This document shows positions 33,447-41,878 of a stretch of 43,222 bases of DNA, in pieces. Within the stretch, counting starts at the first letter, position 1. Each line of letters opens with the position of its first letter. A model generated the notes under the pieces. The model did no database searches. It saw nothing but the letters and a program-made list of their open reading frames with translations, and was not told the DNA's origin. Position numbers and translations under genes: made by a program. The DNA is from an uncultured Alphaproteobacteria bacterium (lineage in GTDB: Bacteria > Pseudomonadota > Alphaproteobacteria > Thalassobaculales > Thalassobaculaceae). The stretch spans positions 1 to 43,222 of the forward strand of contig CACHDV010000006.1 of assembly GCA_902578675.1 (NCBI GenBank), written 5' to 3'.

Positions 33447-34517
33447 CTAAAACGGTCTAATTGCTGCGGATTTGATCAATGCAAAAACCTGAGACCCTAT
33501 TTTAAGTCCCAATTTTGAGGCACTTTGCTGCGTTATACGCGCCCAAATTGAAACATTTCCGACAGAAAGAAGGACATCACAGTTGGTATCTTTTGATGTT
33601 TCTATCTTAGCCACCGATGCCCCTAGAATATTGGCAATACTTGTCGCAACGGGTTTTTCTAATGCAAGCGCTACATCTTGAGCTTTTAACTCAATGCGAA
33701 CGTTTTCTAAAGGGACTAAATTTTGTTGGTTTACAAGAAAATACCCACCCGGAAATAATAATTTACTCAAACCGTCTTTGCCGTTTTTTTTATCAACATG
33801 GCAATTAATCAGTGAAGTTTTGTCGTCTTTGCCTAATAAAATGCCAAGTGAGGGGGAATTTATTACGTCGAAAATTTGTCCGTGATCTAAAATTTTTCCA
33901 TTTTCAAGCAGGACGAGATGATCTGCTAACCTCACTACTTCTTCCATTTGATGGGATACGTAAATTATAGGAATTTTTAAATTCTTTTTGAGTGTGGCTA
34001 TGTAGGGAAGTATTTCCTGCTTTCTAGCAAAATCCAATGCGGCGAGTGGCTCATCCATAAATAGAAAACTTGGACCTGATAAGATAGCTCTTCCAATAGC
34101 AGTACGTTGACGTTCACCGCCAGATAATGTTGAGGGTTTTCTTTGTAAAAGCTGCCCGAGACCAAGTAATTCAATAATTTCTTGTTTACGGCTTGTCTTA
34201 TCGTTAGACCTTTTGCGACCAAAATCTAAGTTTTCTTCTACCGACATATGAGGAAAAAGACGCCCATCTTGAAATACATATCCAATGCCACGCTTTTCCA
34301 TTGGTAAATCAATTTTATTTTCGGAGTCAAAAAATGTTGCGTTACCAACCTTAATAAGTCCAGACATCGGTTTAGTAATACCAGACAACACATTGATAAA
34401 AGTTGTTTTTCCTGATCCTGAGGGGCCGAATAACACCGTTGCTCCAATACTAGGAATTTCCAACTTAATATCCATAAGGAAATCATCGCGCTCAACAACA
34501 AACTCTGCACTAATCAT
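33447..34517 (-). CDS. modC: Molybdate ABC transporter ATP-binding protein ModC
   Basis: This 356-residue protein powers molybdate import. The ATPase domain (1-230) contains Walker A GPSGSGKTTFINVL, Q-loop YVFQDGRLFPHMSV, signature LSGGERQRTAIGRAIL, Walker B FLFMDEPLAALD and H-loop YVSHQMEEV. The C-terminal TOBE/Mop domain includes VRIELKAQDVALAL and ANILGASVAKIE, with a tail of SQVFALIKSAAIRPF, as usual for ModC. Its start overlaps modB by four bases, with ATGA-type coupling. It is the last gene of the operon modE-modA-modB-modC, transcribed leftward. Nothing indicates loss of function. Confidence 0.93.
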   Translation of the reverse strand: MISAEFVVERDDFLMDIKLEIPSIGATVLFGPSGSGKTTFINVLSGITKPMSGLIKVGNATFFDSENKIDLPMEKRGIGYVFQDGRLFPHMSVEENLDFGRKRSNDKTSRKQEIIELLGLGQLLQRKPSTLSGGERQRTAIGRAILSGPSFLFMDEPLAALDFARKQEILPYIATLKKNLKIPIIYVSHQMEEVVRLADHLVLLENGKILDHGQIFDVINSPSLGILLGKDDKTSLINCHVDKKNGKDGLSKLLFPGGYFLVNQQNLVPLENVRIELKAQDVALALEKPVATSIANILGASVAKIETSKDTNCDVLLSVGNVSIWARITQQSASKLGLKIGSQVFALIKSAAIRPF

Positions 34518-35224
34518 TGGTCTGCCTCAAACTTTGTGCCCAAGCGGTTCTTAACCTTTCTGGCTAATAAATCAGAAGCAATTAGGGCTGCAAATGCAAC
34601 AACAACGGAAATAGTAAGTAGTCGTATTGCGGGCGTTTGATCCCCAGGGATTTGAGTAAAGTTATACAATGCTAGGGGTATAGTTTGTGTTTCCCCTGGG
34701 ATATTTGACACAAAGGTAATCGTAGCTCCGAATTCACCAAGGCTTCTAGCAAAAGCTAAAATTGTACCGGTGAGTATCCCAGGTAATGAGAGCGGTAAAG
34801 TTATGCTTAAGAAAACTATTGTTCGGCTCGCCCCGAGAGTTCTGGCTGCGACTTCTAACCCACGATCCATCGTGTCCAATGATAATCTAACGGCGCGAAC
34901 CATAAGTGGAAACGCCATAACGGCCGAAGCAATCGCTGCCCCCTTCCAGGTAAAAGCAACTGTAACGTCAAAGGTATCATATAACCATGATCCCAAGACC
35001 CCACGGCGACCAAGCAGCAGAAGCAGCATATAACCAACGACAACTGGCGGCATGACAAGCGGTAAATGAACCAAACCATCTAGCAGCCATTTACCAGGAA
35101 AATTTAATCTTGAAAGCGTGAACGCAGTGATAACACCAAGTGGTAGACAAATGGCCACGCTAAAAAATGCAACTTTTAATGTTAAATAAAAGGCATCAAT
35201 TTCGATGGTTGTTAAATTGAACAC
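34514..35224 (-). CDS. modB: Molybdate ABC transporter permease ModB
   Basis: This 236-residue integral membrane protein has about five or six transmembrane segments. The family-defining EAA-like cytoplasmic loop is EVAARTLGASRTIVFLSITL, followed by PLSLPGILTGTILAFARSLGEFGA. LVHLPLVMPPVVVGYMLLLL and the final SDLLARKV also match ModB. It forms the molybdate channel between ModA and ModC. It starts 3 bases after modA and overlaps modC. No unusual feature is seen. Confidence 0.95.
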   Translation of the reverse strand: MFNLTTIEIDAFYLTLKVAFFSVAICLPLGVITAFTLSRLNFPGKWLLDGLVHLPLVMPPVVVGYMLLLLLGRRGVLGSWLYDTFDVTVAFTWKGAAIASAVMAFPLMVRAVRLSLDTMDRGLEVAARTLGASRTIVFLSITLPLSLPGILTGTILAFARSLGEFGATITFVSNIPGETQTIPLALYNFTQIPGDQTPAIRLLTISVVVAFAALIASDLLARKVKNRLGTKFEADQ

Positions 35225-35227
35225 TAA

Positions 35228-35998
35228 TTAATCCGTTCTAAACCCATATTTGTGGAATATATATCGAGATTGCTGCGAAAAGAAAAATTTAAAGAGTCGA
35301 AGAGCCTCGTTTGGTTGCCCCTTGTTGTTCAAAAGTGCCAGGGGATAAGCTATTTTTTCATGAGTGTTTTCCGGGATTTCTAACAGAGTTTTGACGTATG
35401 GTGAGGCGAGGGAATCGGTATGATAGACAATCCCCAAGGGCACTTCGTCGCGTTCTACAAGCGCTAAAGCGGCTCGAACGTTCGTAGATTGCGCCAGTTT
35501 ATTCTTTATTCTTGGCCAAATTTGTAAATTTTTCAAAGCCTGTTTAGCGTAAATCCCTGCTGGTACAGCTGAAACCTCCGCAACGGCAAGTCGTCCTCCA
35601 TTCAGATGAAGATGAACATTGCTTAGTTTATTTTCAGTCAATTTTAATGATGATCTATGTGGCGCGACTAAAACCAACCGATTAAAAAATACATTCTTTG
35701 ATTTTCTTACCAGATTACTCTCTGTAATTCTATCCATCCATGCTTTATTAGCTGCTAAAAATAAACTGGCAGGAGCTCCATCTAAAATTTGCCTGGCGAG
35801 TGCTGAAGTCGCTCCATAAACGGGAAGAAAACGAGTTTCTGATTTTGTATTATATGATTTTAATACAGCTTCCACCACATTTTGTGTGCTGGCTGCCGCA
35901 TATAAGTAAGTGATGTTTTTTGCAAAACCTGCAGAACTACCTAATGAAATCAGAGTGCCTAAAATGATCATAAGGCAAGGAAAGGTGAATTTGTTCAA
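35228..35998 (-). CDS. modA: Periplasmic molybdate-binding protein ModA
   Basis: This 256-residue protein has a signal peptide (about residues 1-26, ending GSSAGFA) and a type 2 periplasmic-binding fold. Typical ModA motifs are LYAAASTQNVVEAVLKSYN, GATSALARQILDGAPASLFL, ANKAWMD and AVPAGIYAKQAL, which contribute the oxyanion-binding main-chain and serine/threonine residues. LVERDEVPLGIVYHTD is also conserved. It binds molybdate (or tungstate) and delivers it to ModB. It follows modE after 88 bases that hold a possible operator, and precedes modB by 3 bases. Confidence 0.93.
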   Translation of the reverse strand: MNKFTFPCLMIILGTLISLGSSAGFAKNITYLYAAASTQNVVEAVLKSYNTKSETRFLPVYGATSALARQILDGAPASLFLAANKAWMDRITESNLVRKSKNVFFNRLVLVAPHRSSLKLTENKLSNVHLHLNGGRLAVAEVSAVPAGIYAKQALKNLQIWPRIKNKLAQSTNVRAALALVERDEVPLGIVYHTDSLASPYVKTLLEIPENTHEKIAYPLALLNNKGQPNEALRLFKFFFSQQSRYIFHKYGFRTD

Positions 35999-36022
35999 TT
36001 TGAAGTACCGTCCAAAAAAATG

Positions 36023-36047
36023 ATAACAGTCATGAATATAATGTTAT
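36023..36047 (-). promoter_or_regulatory. Possible operator/promoter site between modE and modA
   Basis: ATAACA (36023-36028) and TGTTAT (36042-36047) form an inverted repeat with a 13-base spacer that contains a TATATT -10-like hexamer when read on the minus strand. Such overlap of a dyad with a -10 box would fit repression by a ModE-type protein. The sequence only loosely resembles known ModE boxes, so the call is tentative. Confidence 0.3.
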
Positions 36048-36086
36048 TTTGATATTTTAAGTTTTCTCGTCCGCTTAGCATATTTT

Positions 36087-36434
36087 TTACTGCGATAAAC
36101 GGTCGGAAAACCACTTAAGGTCAGAAGCTATGCTAATGTTAGCTTTTTTTTCCATATCTAAATACCTAGTCAGAATTTCTTTCCCATAGTTACTTAAAAG
36201 TGCTCCGCCTCCGCCTTTGCCGCCTGTAGTTTTAATGACTAAAGGCTCTAAAAAATCGTTGTTTATGTTATCAATTAATCCCCACGCTTTTCGGTAGGAC
36301 ATTCCCATTTCGCGTGCGGCAGCTGAAATAGAGCCTGTTTTATCGATAATATCTAGGAGCGTTACCTTTCCAGGGCCAAGCGCAACTCTATCTCCGATAA
36401 GTAATCGTATCCTTGGAATTTTCGATTTTTGCAC
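36087..36434 (-). CDS. ModE-like DNA-binding regulator lacking the molybdate-binding domain
   Basis: This 115-residue protein is the winged-helix DNA-binding domain of the ModE family (LysR-like HTH). The core is VTLLDIIDKTGSISAAAREM, then GMSYRKAWGLIDNIN and KTTGGKGGGGALLSNYGKEI, with the glycine-rich wing typical of ModE. Full ModE has about 260 residues with two C-terminal TOBE domains that bind molybdate; these are absent, so sensing must be by another means or partner. It heads the modE-modA-modB-modC operon and probably regulates it. Single-domain ModE homologues are known in other bacteria, so this need not be a truncation. Confidence 0.85.
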   Translation of the reverse strand: MQKSKIPRIRLLIGDRVALGPGKVTLLDIIDKTGSISAAAREMGMSYRKAWGLIDNINNDFLEPLVIKTTGGKGGGGALLSNYGKEILTRYLDMEKKANISIASDLKWFSDRLSQ

Positions 36435-36442
36435 TTTAACAA

Positions 36443-37639
36443 CTATAGAGAATTAATTTCTGTTAATCTATCCAAGCCTGCGCCTAGATCATCAATTAGG
36501 TCCTCTATATCCTCTAGCCCTGCATGGACACGGAGAAGCTGGCCGCTCTCCTCCCATTTCGTTGCTGTTCGATTGTCGGCAGGGTTTGCGGGTACTATTA
36601 AGCTCTCGAACCCGCCCCAACTAGCTCCCATTCCGTATAGATTTAGTCCGTCAAGCATTGCGGCTAATGCTGCTCGAGAGTAACCATCTTCTAATACGAA
36701 TGAAAATAGGCCGCTAGCACCGGTAAAGTCTCGTTTCCAAATATCGTGGCCAGGGTCGGTTTCTAGCCCTGGATGGAGTACACGTTTAACTTCTGGTCTA
36801 TCTTTAAGCCAGTTAGCAAGGTCGAGGCCATTTCTCTGATTCTCCTCCATGCGAACTGCCATTGTTCGAAGCCCTCTTTGCGCTAGATACAAGTCATCCG
36901 GGCCCGATGCGTTTCCATAATTTCTTGAGGTGCTGCGGGTTTTTTGCTCCCAATCGGGGCATTTAGAAACGATAACCCCCATCATAACATCAGAGTGTCC
37001 GCAAATATATTTTGTGACGGCTTCAACCACAATGTCGACGCCTTTTTCAAATGCATTGAAGTACATGGCGCTTGCCCATGTATTGTCCATAATAACTGTA
37101 ATCTCTTTTGCTTGAGCTTCCTTCGCGATGGCGGGAATGTCGGACATTTCAAAAGTCTGTGATCCTGGGGATTCGGTATAAATAAGAACTGTATTAGGTT
37201 TGATTAACTCTTTTATTTTGGAGCCTATTAAAGGATCATAGTAAGTGGTTTCTATGTTGAATTTTGTTAGAATCTCATCACAAAATCGGCGAGCGGGACC
37301 ATACACATTGTCTGTCATTAAAATGTGATCACCAGCTTTTACGCAGGCTAGTATAGCATTGGTGATAGCTGCTAGACCCGAAGAAACGGATACCGCACCT
37401 GCGCCGCCATATATACTTGCTATGCCATCCTCGAAATAGCGGCTAGTTGGCGTTCCACTACGGCCGTACCTATATCCACTCCAGTCGGGCTTTCTTGCAG
37501 CTTCAAATTTATCTAAAGAAGGCTGCAGAATTGTAGAGGCGTGATAGACTGGGGGATTCACAACACCGTGATTGTTATGAGGATCTCGTCCAGCATGGAC
37601 AAGGTTGGTTTTCAAACGGTCGGATCGTTTTGATGACAT
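36443..37639 (-). CDS. metC: Cystathionine beta-lyase-like PLP enzyme
   Basis: This 398-residue Cys/Met-metabolism PLP enzyme fits the cystathionine beta-lyase type, which converts cystathionine to homocysteine, pyruvate and ammonia. N-terminal NLVHAGRDPHNNHGVVNPPV and YRYGRSGTPT are family markers. Others are GAGAVSVSSGLAAITNAILA, MTDNVYGPARRFCDEIL, VIMDNTWASAMYF and the PLP lysine in EAVTKYICGHSDVMMG. GMGASWGGFESL near the C-terminus is characteristic of the beta-lyase branch. It lies 8 bases upstream of modE on the same strand, so it may be co-transcribed with the mod operon, although no functional link is known. Cystathionine gamma-lyase-like or other activities are less likely alternatives. 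Confidence 0.9.
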   Translation of the reverse strand: MSSKRSDRLKTNLVHAGRDPHNNHGVVNPPVYHASTILQPSLDKFEAARKPDWSGYRYGRSGTPTSRYFEDGIASIYGGAGAVSVSSGLAAITNAILACVKAGDHILMTDNVYGPARRFCDEILTKFNIETTYYDPLIGSKIKELIKPNTVLIYTESPGSQTFEMSDIPAIAKEAQAKEITVIMDNTWASAMYFNAFEKGVDIVVEAVTKYICGHSDVMMGVIVSKCPDWEQKTRSTSRNYGNASGPDDLYLAQRGLRTMAVRMEENQRNGLDLANWLKDRPEVKRVLHPGLETDPGHDIWKRDFTGASGLFSFVLEDGYSRAALAAMLDGLNLYGMGASWGGFESLIVPANPADNRTATKWEESGQLLRVHAGLEDIEDLIDDLGAGLDRLTEINSL

Positions 37640-37860
37640 AGCTAATCTCTATCACTTTTTAAAAATAAACAAATAAAGGCAAACTTGATCTTGGCCATTC
37701 GAGAGTACTACCGTGTTTCACTCTTCGTCCAGTGAGTGGAGAGCTATTTTTTATCTCGATCTCCTAACATTAGTAATTTTCTCAGTTTTGCTCTGATTTT
37801 GGAGCTTTTAATCAATTTCGCCCAATATTTGCTTTTTTCTGTTGAATTTGGCGTTTTTTA

Positions 37861-37940
37861 TTTGGCTAACAGCATTGTTCGCTTGCCAAAAAGCCAGGCT
37901 CATGCTTGGATGCAAGCAATCACAGGGGAGCATTTTGCTC
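37861..37940 (+). other. Cluster of small hairpins in the gene-poor region before aapJ
   Basis: The 461-base gap at 37640-38100 has no supported gene. Within it, stem-forming repeats follow one another: TTTGGC (37861-37866) with GCCAAA (37885-37890), AGCC-A-GGCT (37892-37900), TGCTTG (37903-37908) with CAAGCA (37913-37918), and GAGCA (37928-37932) with TGCTC (37936-37940). This could be a structured 5' leader of the amino-acid transporter operon or a small RNA. Strand is given for the aap direction. Confidence 0.35.
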
Positions 37941-38100
37941 AGGAATTAGGAGTGTCATCTATTAATTTAGGTTGGCAATTGGTTTTTGAGCTTTTGCTAG
38001 ACTAGGATTACGGAAGTTGCGGTAACTTGGGTAATTTGTTTTGATCTTAAGTCACTGCGTCATTCGTTCTTTCTTAAAACTTACAGGAATGGGTTTCTAC

Positions 38101-39141
38101 ATGAAGAAATTAAGCCTTTTGGGTCTGGGCGCAGGCCTCCTGGCGGCTTTCTCGTTTACGGCGGTTCCAGCCATAGCAGAAAGTACGCTAGAAATGGTTA
38201 AAAAGCGTGGTCACCTTCGGTGCCAAGTTGGGCAACCTACACCAGGTTTCTACAACCTAAAAGCTGATGGTACGTGGGTCGGAAGCGACGTCTCCATTTG
38301 CCGTGCAGTAGCTGCCGCAATATTTGGTGATCCACAAAAAGTAGAGTTTCAATCAGTATCTTCAACTGTTCGTTTTACTGCTTTAGCGAACGGCGAGTCC
38401 GACATGTTGTCCAGAACCGCTACTTGGACGATTTTCCGAGATACACAGCTTGGTTTGAACTTCACGGCAGTGAACTTTTATGACGGCCAAGGTTTTATGG
38501 TAAGGAAAGATTCTGGCATTAAAAGTGCGATGGAACTAAAGGGCGCAACTGTTTGTGTTGCAACCGGTACCACGACAGAATTAAACCTAACAGACTTTAG
38601 CCGAATGAATAAATTGGACATTCAGCCGGTCGTTTTTTCTGATAATAACGTTCGTAATGAAAGTTATTTGAAGGGAAACTGTGATGCGATTACCAATGAT
38701 AAATCTGGTCTAGCTGCTATCTTAGCAGGGTTTCCTGACAAAGAAGCACATATAATACTTCCAGAAACAATTTCAAAAGAGCCTCTTGCTCCAGCAGTGC
38801 GTAAGGGTGACTCCCAGTGGTTCGATATAGTTCGCTGGACGGTGTTTGCATTAATTTCTGCAGAGGAGCTTGGAATTACTCAAGCGAATGTAGACGAAAT
38901 GCGTAAAAACCCACCAAACCCAGAGATAGCTCGTTTCATGGGTGTAGAAAAAGAAATGAATAAAGGCTTAGGTCTTAGTAAAGACTGGGCTTATAACATT
39001 ATTAAAAGTGTCGGAAACTACGGAGAAGTCTATGAAAAGTATATGGGCTTTGGAAAAGAAGGTATTGGGATAGCCCGTAAAGGCTCACCAAATGACCTTT
39101 GGACACGTGGTGGTTTGATGTACTCCCCACCATTTCGTTAA
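38101..39141 (+). CDS. aapJ: General L-amino-acid ABC transporter, periplasmic binding protein AapJ
   Basis: This 346-residue protein starts at ATG 38101 with a signal peptide MKKLSLLGLGAGLLAAFSFT ending near AIA-ES, followed by the periplasmic type 2 binding fold. Recognisable segments are VKKRGHLRCQVGQPTPGFYN, DVSICRAVAAAIFGD, TATWTIFRDTQLGLNFT, FYDGQGFMVRK and CDAITNDKSGLAAIL, matching AapJ-like proteins of Rhizobium and relatives. It captures a wide range of L-amino acids. An earlier in-frame ATG (38089) would place AGGA too close; AGGA at 38085 fits 38101 better. A perfect hairpin follows the stop, then aapQ, aapM and aapP complete the importer. Confidence 0.93.
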   Translation: MKKLSLLGLGAGLLAAFSFTAVPAIAESTLEMVKKRGHLRCQVGQPTPGFYNLKADGTWVGSDVSICRAVAAAIFGDPQKVEFQSVSSTVRFTALANGESDMLSRTATWTIFRDTQLGLNFTAVNFYDGQGFMVRKDSGIKSAMELKGATVCVATGTTTELNLTDFSRMNKLDIQPVVFSDNNVRNESYLKGNCDAITNDKSGLAAILAGFPDKEAHIILPETISKEPLAPAVRKGDSQWFDIVRWTVFALISAEELGITQANVDEMRKNPPNPEIARFMGVEKEMNKGLGLSKDWAYNIIKSVGNYGEVYEKYMGFGKEGIGIARKGSPNDLWTRGGLMYSPPFR

Positions 39142-39148
39142 AAATATC

Positions 39149-39182
39149 GTTAACTCGGCCGATTGGGTTCGGCCGAGTTAAC
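39149..39182 (+). terminator. Strong hairpin between aapJ and aapQ (attenuator or mRNA stabiliser)
   Basis: GTTAACTCGGCCGA (39149-39162) pairs perfectly with TCGGCCGAGTTAAC (39169-39182) around a 6-base loop. It is G+C-rich at the top, stands 7 bases after the aapJ stop, and is followed by TTATCTTTATAA rather than a clean U tract. Such hairpins behind binding-protein genes commonly stabilise the upstream mRNA or partially terminate, so binding protein exceeds permease. Confidence 0.7.
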
Positions 39183-39285
39183 TTATCTTTATAAGACGAC
39201 AACATTCCTACTGTTTCTTGCGTTGGAAATTTTGGGTTTTGGTTATCGCGATTATGAACTAGCTTTTCCGAAAAAGGGCTTATAA

Positions 39286-40479
39286 ATGTCGGGAAACACA
39301 CCAAGTAGTTCGAGGGGCGTCAACGCTGTTATAAACGACGAACGCTATCGCTCGATATTTTATCAGGTGGTTGTCTTTGGATTGTTTATCTGGGCAGTGC
39401 TCTCTCTCATAGAGAATACACAAATTAACATGGCAACGCGCAAGATGGCCGTTGGCTTTGATTTCCTTAAAAATACAGCTGGCTTCGCAGTAGCCTGGAC
39501 GCCATTAGACTACAAGCCAAGTGATTCCTACTTAATGGTTTATTGGGTGGGTATCATAAATACGCTGATACTTGCGGGGATTTCGATCGTCCTTGCCACA
39601 TTTCTTGGTTTCATCGTTGGTATATTAAGGCTTTCTAAAAACTGGTTGGTTGCTCAAATCGCTTCTTGGTATGTAGAAGTTCTAAGAAATACCCCACTTT
39701 TATTGCAGATAATCTTTTGGTATCTTGGCGCGTTTGCAAATTTGCCGAGACCGAAGCAATCCATAGAAATTCTTGGCTTTGAATCATTGGTATTAAACAA
39801 CAGGGGTTTATATATACCTAAACCACAGCCGGAGGATTTGTTTTGGCTAACTGCGCTAGCTCTTTTGGTTGCAGTATTAATTGCTATTGTTCTAAATAAG
39901 CGGGCAACAAGAAAACAACAACAAACCGGTAAATATATCTCCACTTTAGTTCCCACATTATTGGTAGTTTTTGGACTTCCTTTAGTGGTTTTTGTTTTGA
40001 CAGGTATGCCTTTGGACTGGGAGATACCAGCATTAAAAGGCTTCAATTACAGGGGAGGTGGCTTTGTGCTGCCCGCAATGCTGGCGGTCATGGTCGCGCT
40101 TGTGATTTATCACTCTGCATATGCGGCTGAAATGGTCAGAGCCGGTATTCTTTCAGTAAGCAAGGGGCAAACGGAAGCGGCTTCATCACTAGGTCTAAAA
40201 CAAAGTTTTGTGATGAGACTAGTGATTATACCGCAAGCAATGCGTGCAATAGTTCCACCTATGATCAGTCTGTGGATGAACGTGGTCAAGAATTCATCAT
40301 TGGCGATAGCGATTGGTTTTCCAGACTTAGTTTCGGTTTTTATGCAGACATCTCTAAATCAGTCGGGGCACGCGGTAGAAATTGTTGCTTTAGTTATGGC
40401 CTTTTATATGACGGTAAGCCTTACGATTTCGGCTTGTCTAAATGTCTACAATAAAAAAATACAACTTACGGAACGTTGA
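39286..40479 (+). CDS. aapQ: General L-amino-acid ABC transporter permease AapQ
   Basis: This 397-residue inner-membrane permease of the HAAT/polar-amino-acid family has multiple hydrophobic segments. A long family-specific region between them includes LPRPKQSIEILGFESLVLNN and ALKGFNYRGGGFVLPAMLAV. The EAA loop is VSKGQTEAASSLGLKQSFV, followed by MRLVIIPQAMRAIVPPMISL. EVLRNTPLLLQIIFWYLG is typical of PAAT permeases. It pairs with AapM to form the channel. It begins 144 bases after aapJ, past the hairpin, and ends 5 bases before aapM. The large insert is normal for AapQ and absent from HisQ-type permeases. Confidence 0.93.
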   Translation: MSGNTPSSSRGVNAVINDERYRSIFYQVVVFGLFIWAVLSLIENTQINMATRKMAVGFDFLKNTAGFAVAWTPLDYKPSDSYLMVYWVGIINTLILAGISIVLATFLGFIVGILRLSKNWLVAQIASWYVEVLRNTPLLLQIIFWYLGAFANLPRPKQSIEILGFESLVLNNRGLYIPKPQPEDLFWLTALALLVAVLIAIVLNKRATRKQQQTGKYISTLVPTLLVVFGLPLVVFVLTGMPLDWEIPALKGFNYRGGGFVLPAMLAVMVALVIYHSAYAAEMVRAGILSVSKGQTEAASSLGLKQSFVMRLVIIPQAMRAIVPPMISLWMNVVKNSSLAIAIGFPDLVSVFMQTSLNQSGHAVEIVALVMAFYMTVSLTISACLNVYNKKIQLTER

Positions 40480-40484
40480 GGCTG

Positions 40485-41840
40485 ATGACTGAAATCACAG
40501 AGCAAAATAAAGTATCTGAGAAGTTTGTTCCAAAACCATCTCTTCCACCGCCGCCAAACACCACTGGTGCGATAGGATGGCTAAGATACAATTTGTTCGA
40601 TGGTTTCCTGAGTTCCTGCCTTACAGTGCTAAGTCTTATTGCCATCGGATTTATGTGCGTAAACTTTTACGAATGGGCGTTTGCCAAAGCTGTGTTAGAA
40701 GCGGCCAATAGGCAAGAATGTAGAATTACGCCTACGGAATTTGGAACATGCTGGGCGGGCGTCAAATTTTGGTTCACTCGTTTTATATACGGACGTTACA
40801 CAGATACTGAAATATGGCGGGTAAACTTCGCAGCCATTATACTAATTCTTTGGATGATACCAGTTTGGCTACCCCGAGTTACGGCAAAACTCAATATTGC
40901 TCTCAGTGGAGTTCTTATTTTCCCGTTTCTCGCTGGATATATGTTTTTGGGTGGAGACCGCAACTGGTTTATGGAAATAATGGTTTCTGTTGCACTTGGC
41001 TGCTTTATAACAGTGATGATACATTCTTTGCTGTGTCTTTTTACAGGAGCCGGTATATCCAGATGGATTATTCAGCTCACCGGATTTTCCAGCCGTAGCG
41101 AGCGATTGCACAAATTTCCAGTAATTATGTTCGCTGTTATAATTTTCCTCCTTAGTTTATTTTTGATTAATGATGTCGCTTTTAAGGAAATGCCTAATAA
41201 TCTATGGGGTGGATTGTTTTTGACCCTAGTTATTTCTGGGATTGGTATAGCCTCAGCCCTCCCGGCCGGAATTCTACTAGCGTTAGGCCGCCGTTCTAAA
41301 ATGACAGTGATCCGGGTGCTTTGCGTCGCTTTTATCGAACTTTTTAGATCAGTGCCGTTAATAACTATACTGTTTATGGCGACAACAATGTTTCCTCTTT
41401 TTTTGCCAGAGGGATTTCATATTAACAAACTTGCAAGTGCCATTGTGGCTGTTTGTCTTTTCGCTGCTGCTTACATGGCTGAGGTGGTTAGGGGAGGTCT
41501 CCAAGCGATACCAAAGGGACAGTATGAGGCAGCCGAGGCGGTAGGATTAACCTATTGGCAATCAATGGGATTTATTGTGATGCCGCAGGCTCTGAAATAC
41601 ATGATCCCAAATATCGTAAGTAACTTTATGGGATTATTCAAAGACACCACACTCGTTAGTATCATAGGACTTTACGATTTATTGGGTATGATAAACGCGG
41701 TTAGCCAGGACCCAAGCTGGATTGGGCTGCACCACGAGCCATTATTCACAGCCGCAGTGATTTTTTTCATAGGTTGCTTTGCTATGTCGAAGTACAGCCA
41801 GTATTTGGAGAGAAACTTGGGCGCAGGTCACGGTCGTTAA
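40485..41840 (+). CDS. aapM: General L-amino-acid ABC transporter permease AapM
   Basis: This 451-residue permease is the partner of AapQ. The N-terminal half includes the conserved GAIGWLRYNLFDGFLSSCLT and a Cys-containing stretch (CRITPTEFGTCWAGV). The C-terminal half has the amino-acid permease core: ELFRSVPLITILFMATTMFP, EVVRGGLQAIPKGQYEAAEA and VGLTYWQSMGFIVMPQALKY, the EAA loop. GLFKDTTLVSIIGLYDLLGM is characteristic of AapM. ATG 40485 is preferred to TTG 40476 because of a GAGG four bases upstream. It is followed by aapP after 38 bases. Confidence 0.93.
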   Translation: MTEITEQNKVSEKFVPKPSLPPPPNTTGAIGWLRYNLFDGFLSSCLTVLSLIAIGFMCVNFYEWAFAKAVLEAANRQECRITPTEFGTCWAGVKFWFTRFIYGRYTDTEIWRVNFAAIILILWMIPVWLPRVTAKLNIALSGVLIFPFLAGYMFLGGDRNWFMEIMVSVALGCFITVMIHSLLCLFTGAGISRWIIQLTGFSSRSERLHKFPVIMFAVIIFLLSLFLINDVAFKEMPNNLWGGLFLTLVISGIGIASALPAGILLALGRRSKMTVIRVLCVAFIELFRSVPLITILFMATTMFPLFLPEGFHINKLASAIVAVCLFAAAYMAEVVRGGLQAIPKGQYEAAEAVGLTYWQSMGFIVMPQALKYMIPNIVSNFMGLFKDTTLVSIIGLYDLLGMINAVSQDPSWIGLHHEPLFTAAVIFFIGCFAMSKYSQYLERNLGAGHGR

Positions 41841-41878
41841 TAGATTAATTCATTCGTTTATACCGAGGAATTCATAAA

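Noticed and set aside
37971-37999. Possible sigma54 promoter (TTGGCA ... TTTTGC) before aapJ
   Set aside because: The distance between the GG and GC elements does not match the required -24/-12 spacing.
37736-38005. 89-codon GTG-started ORF in the gap before aapJ
   Set aside because: It has no Shine-Dalgarno sequence, no recognisable motif, and spans the hairpin cluster; its hydrophobic first half reflects T-rich DNA.
39654-40046. 130-codon ORF antisense to aapQ
   Set aside because: It is covered by the conserved permease reading frame.
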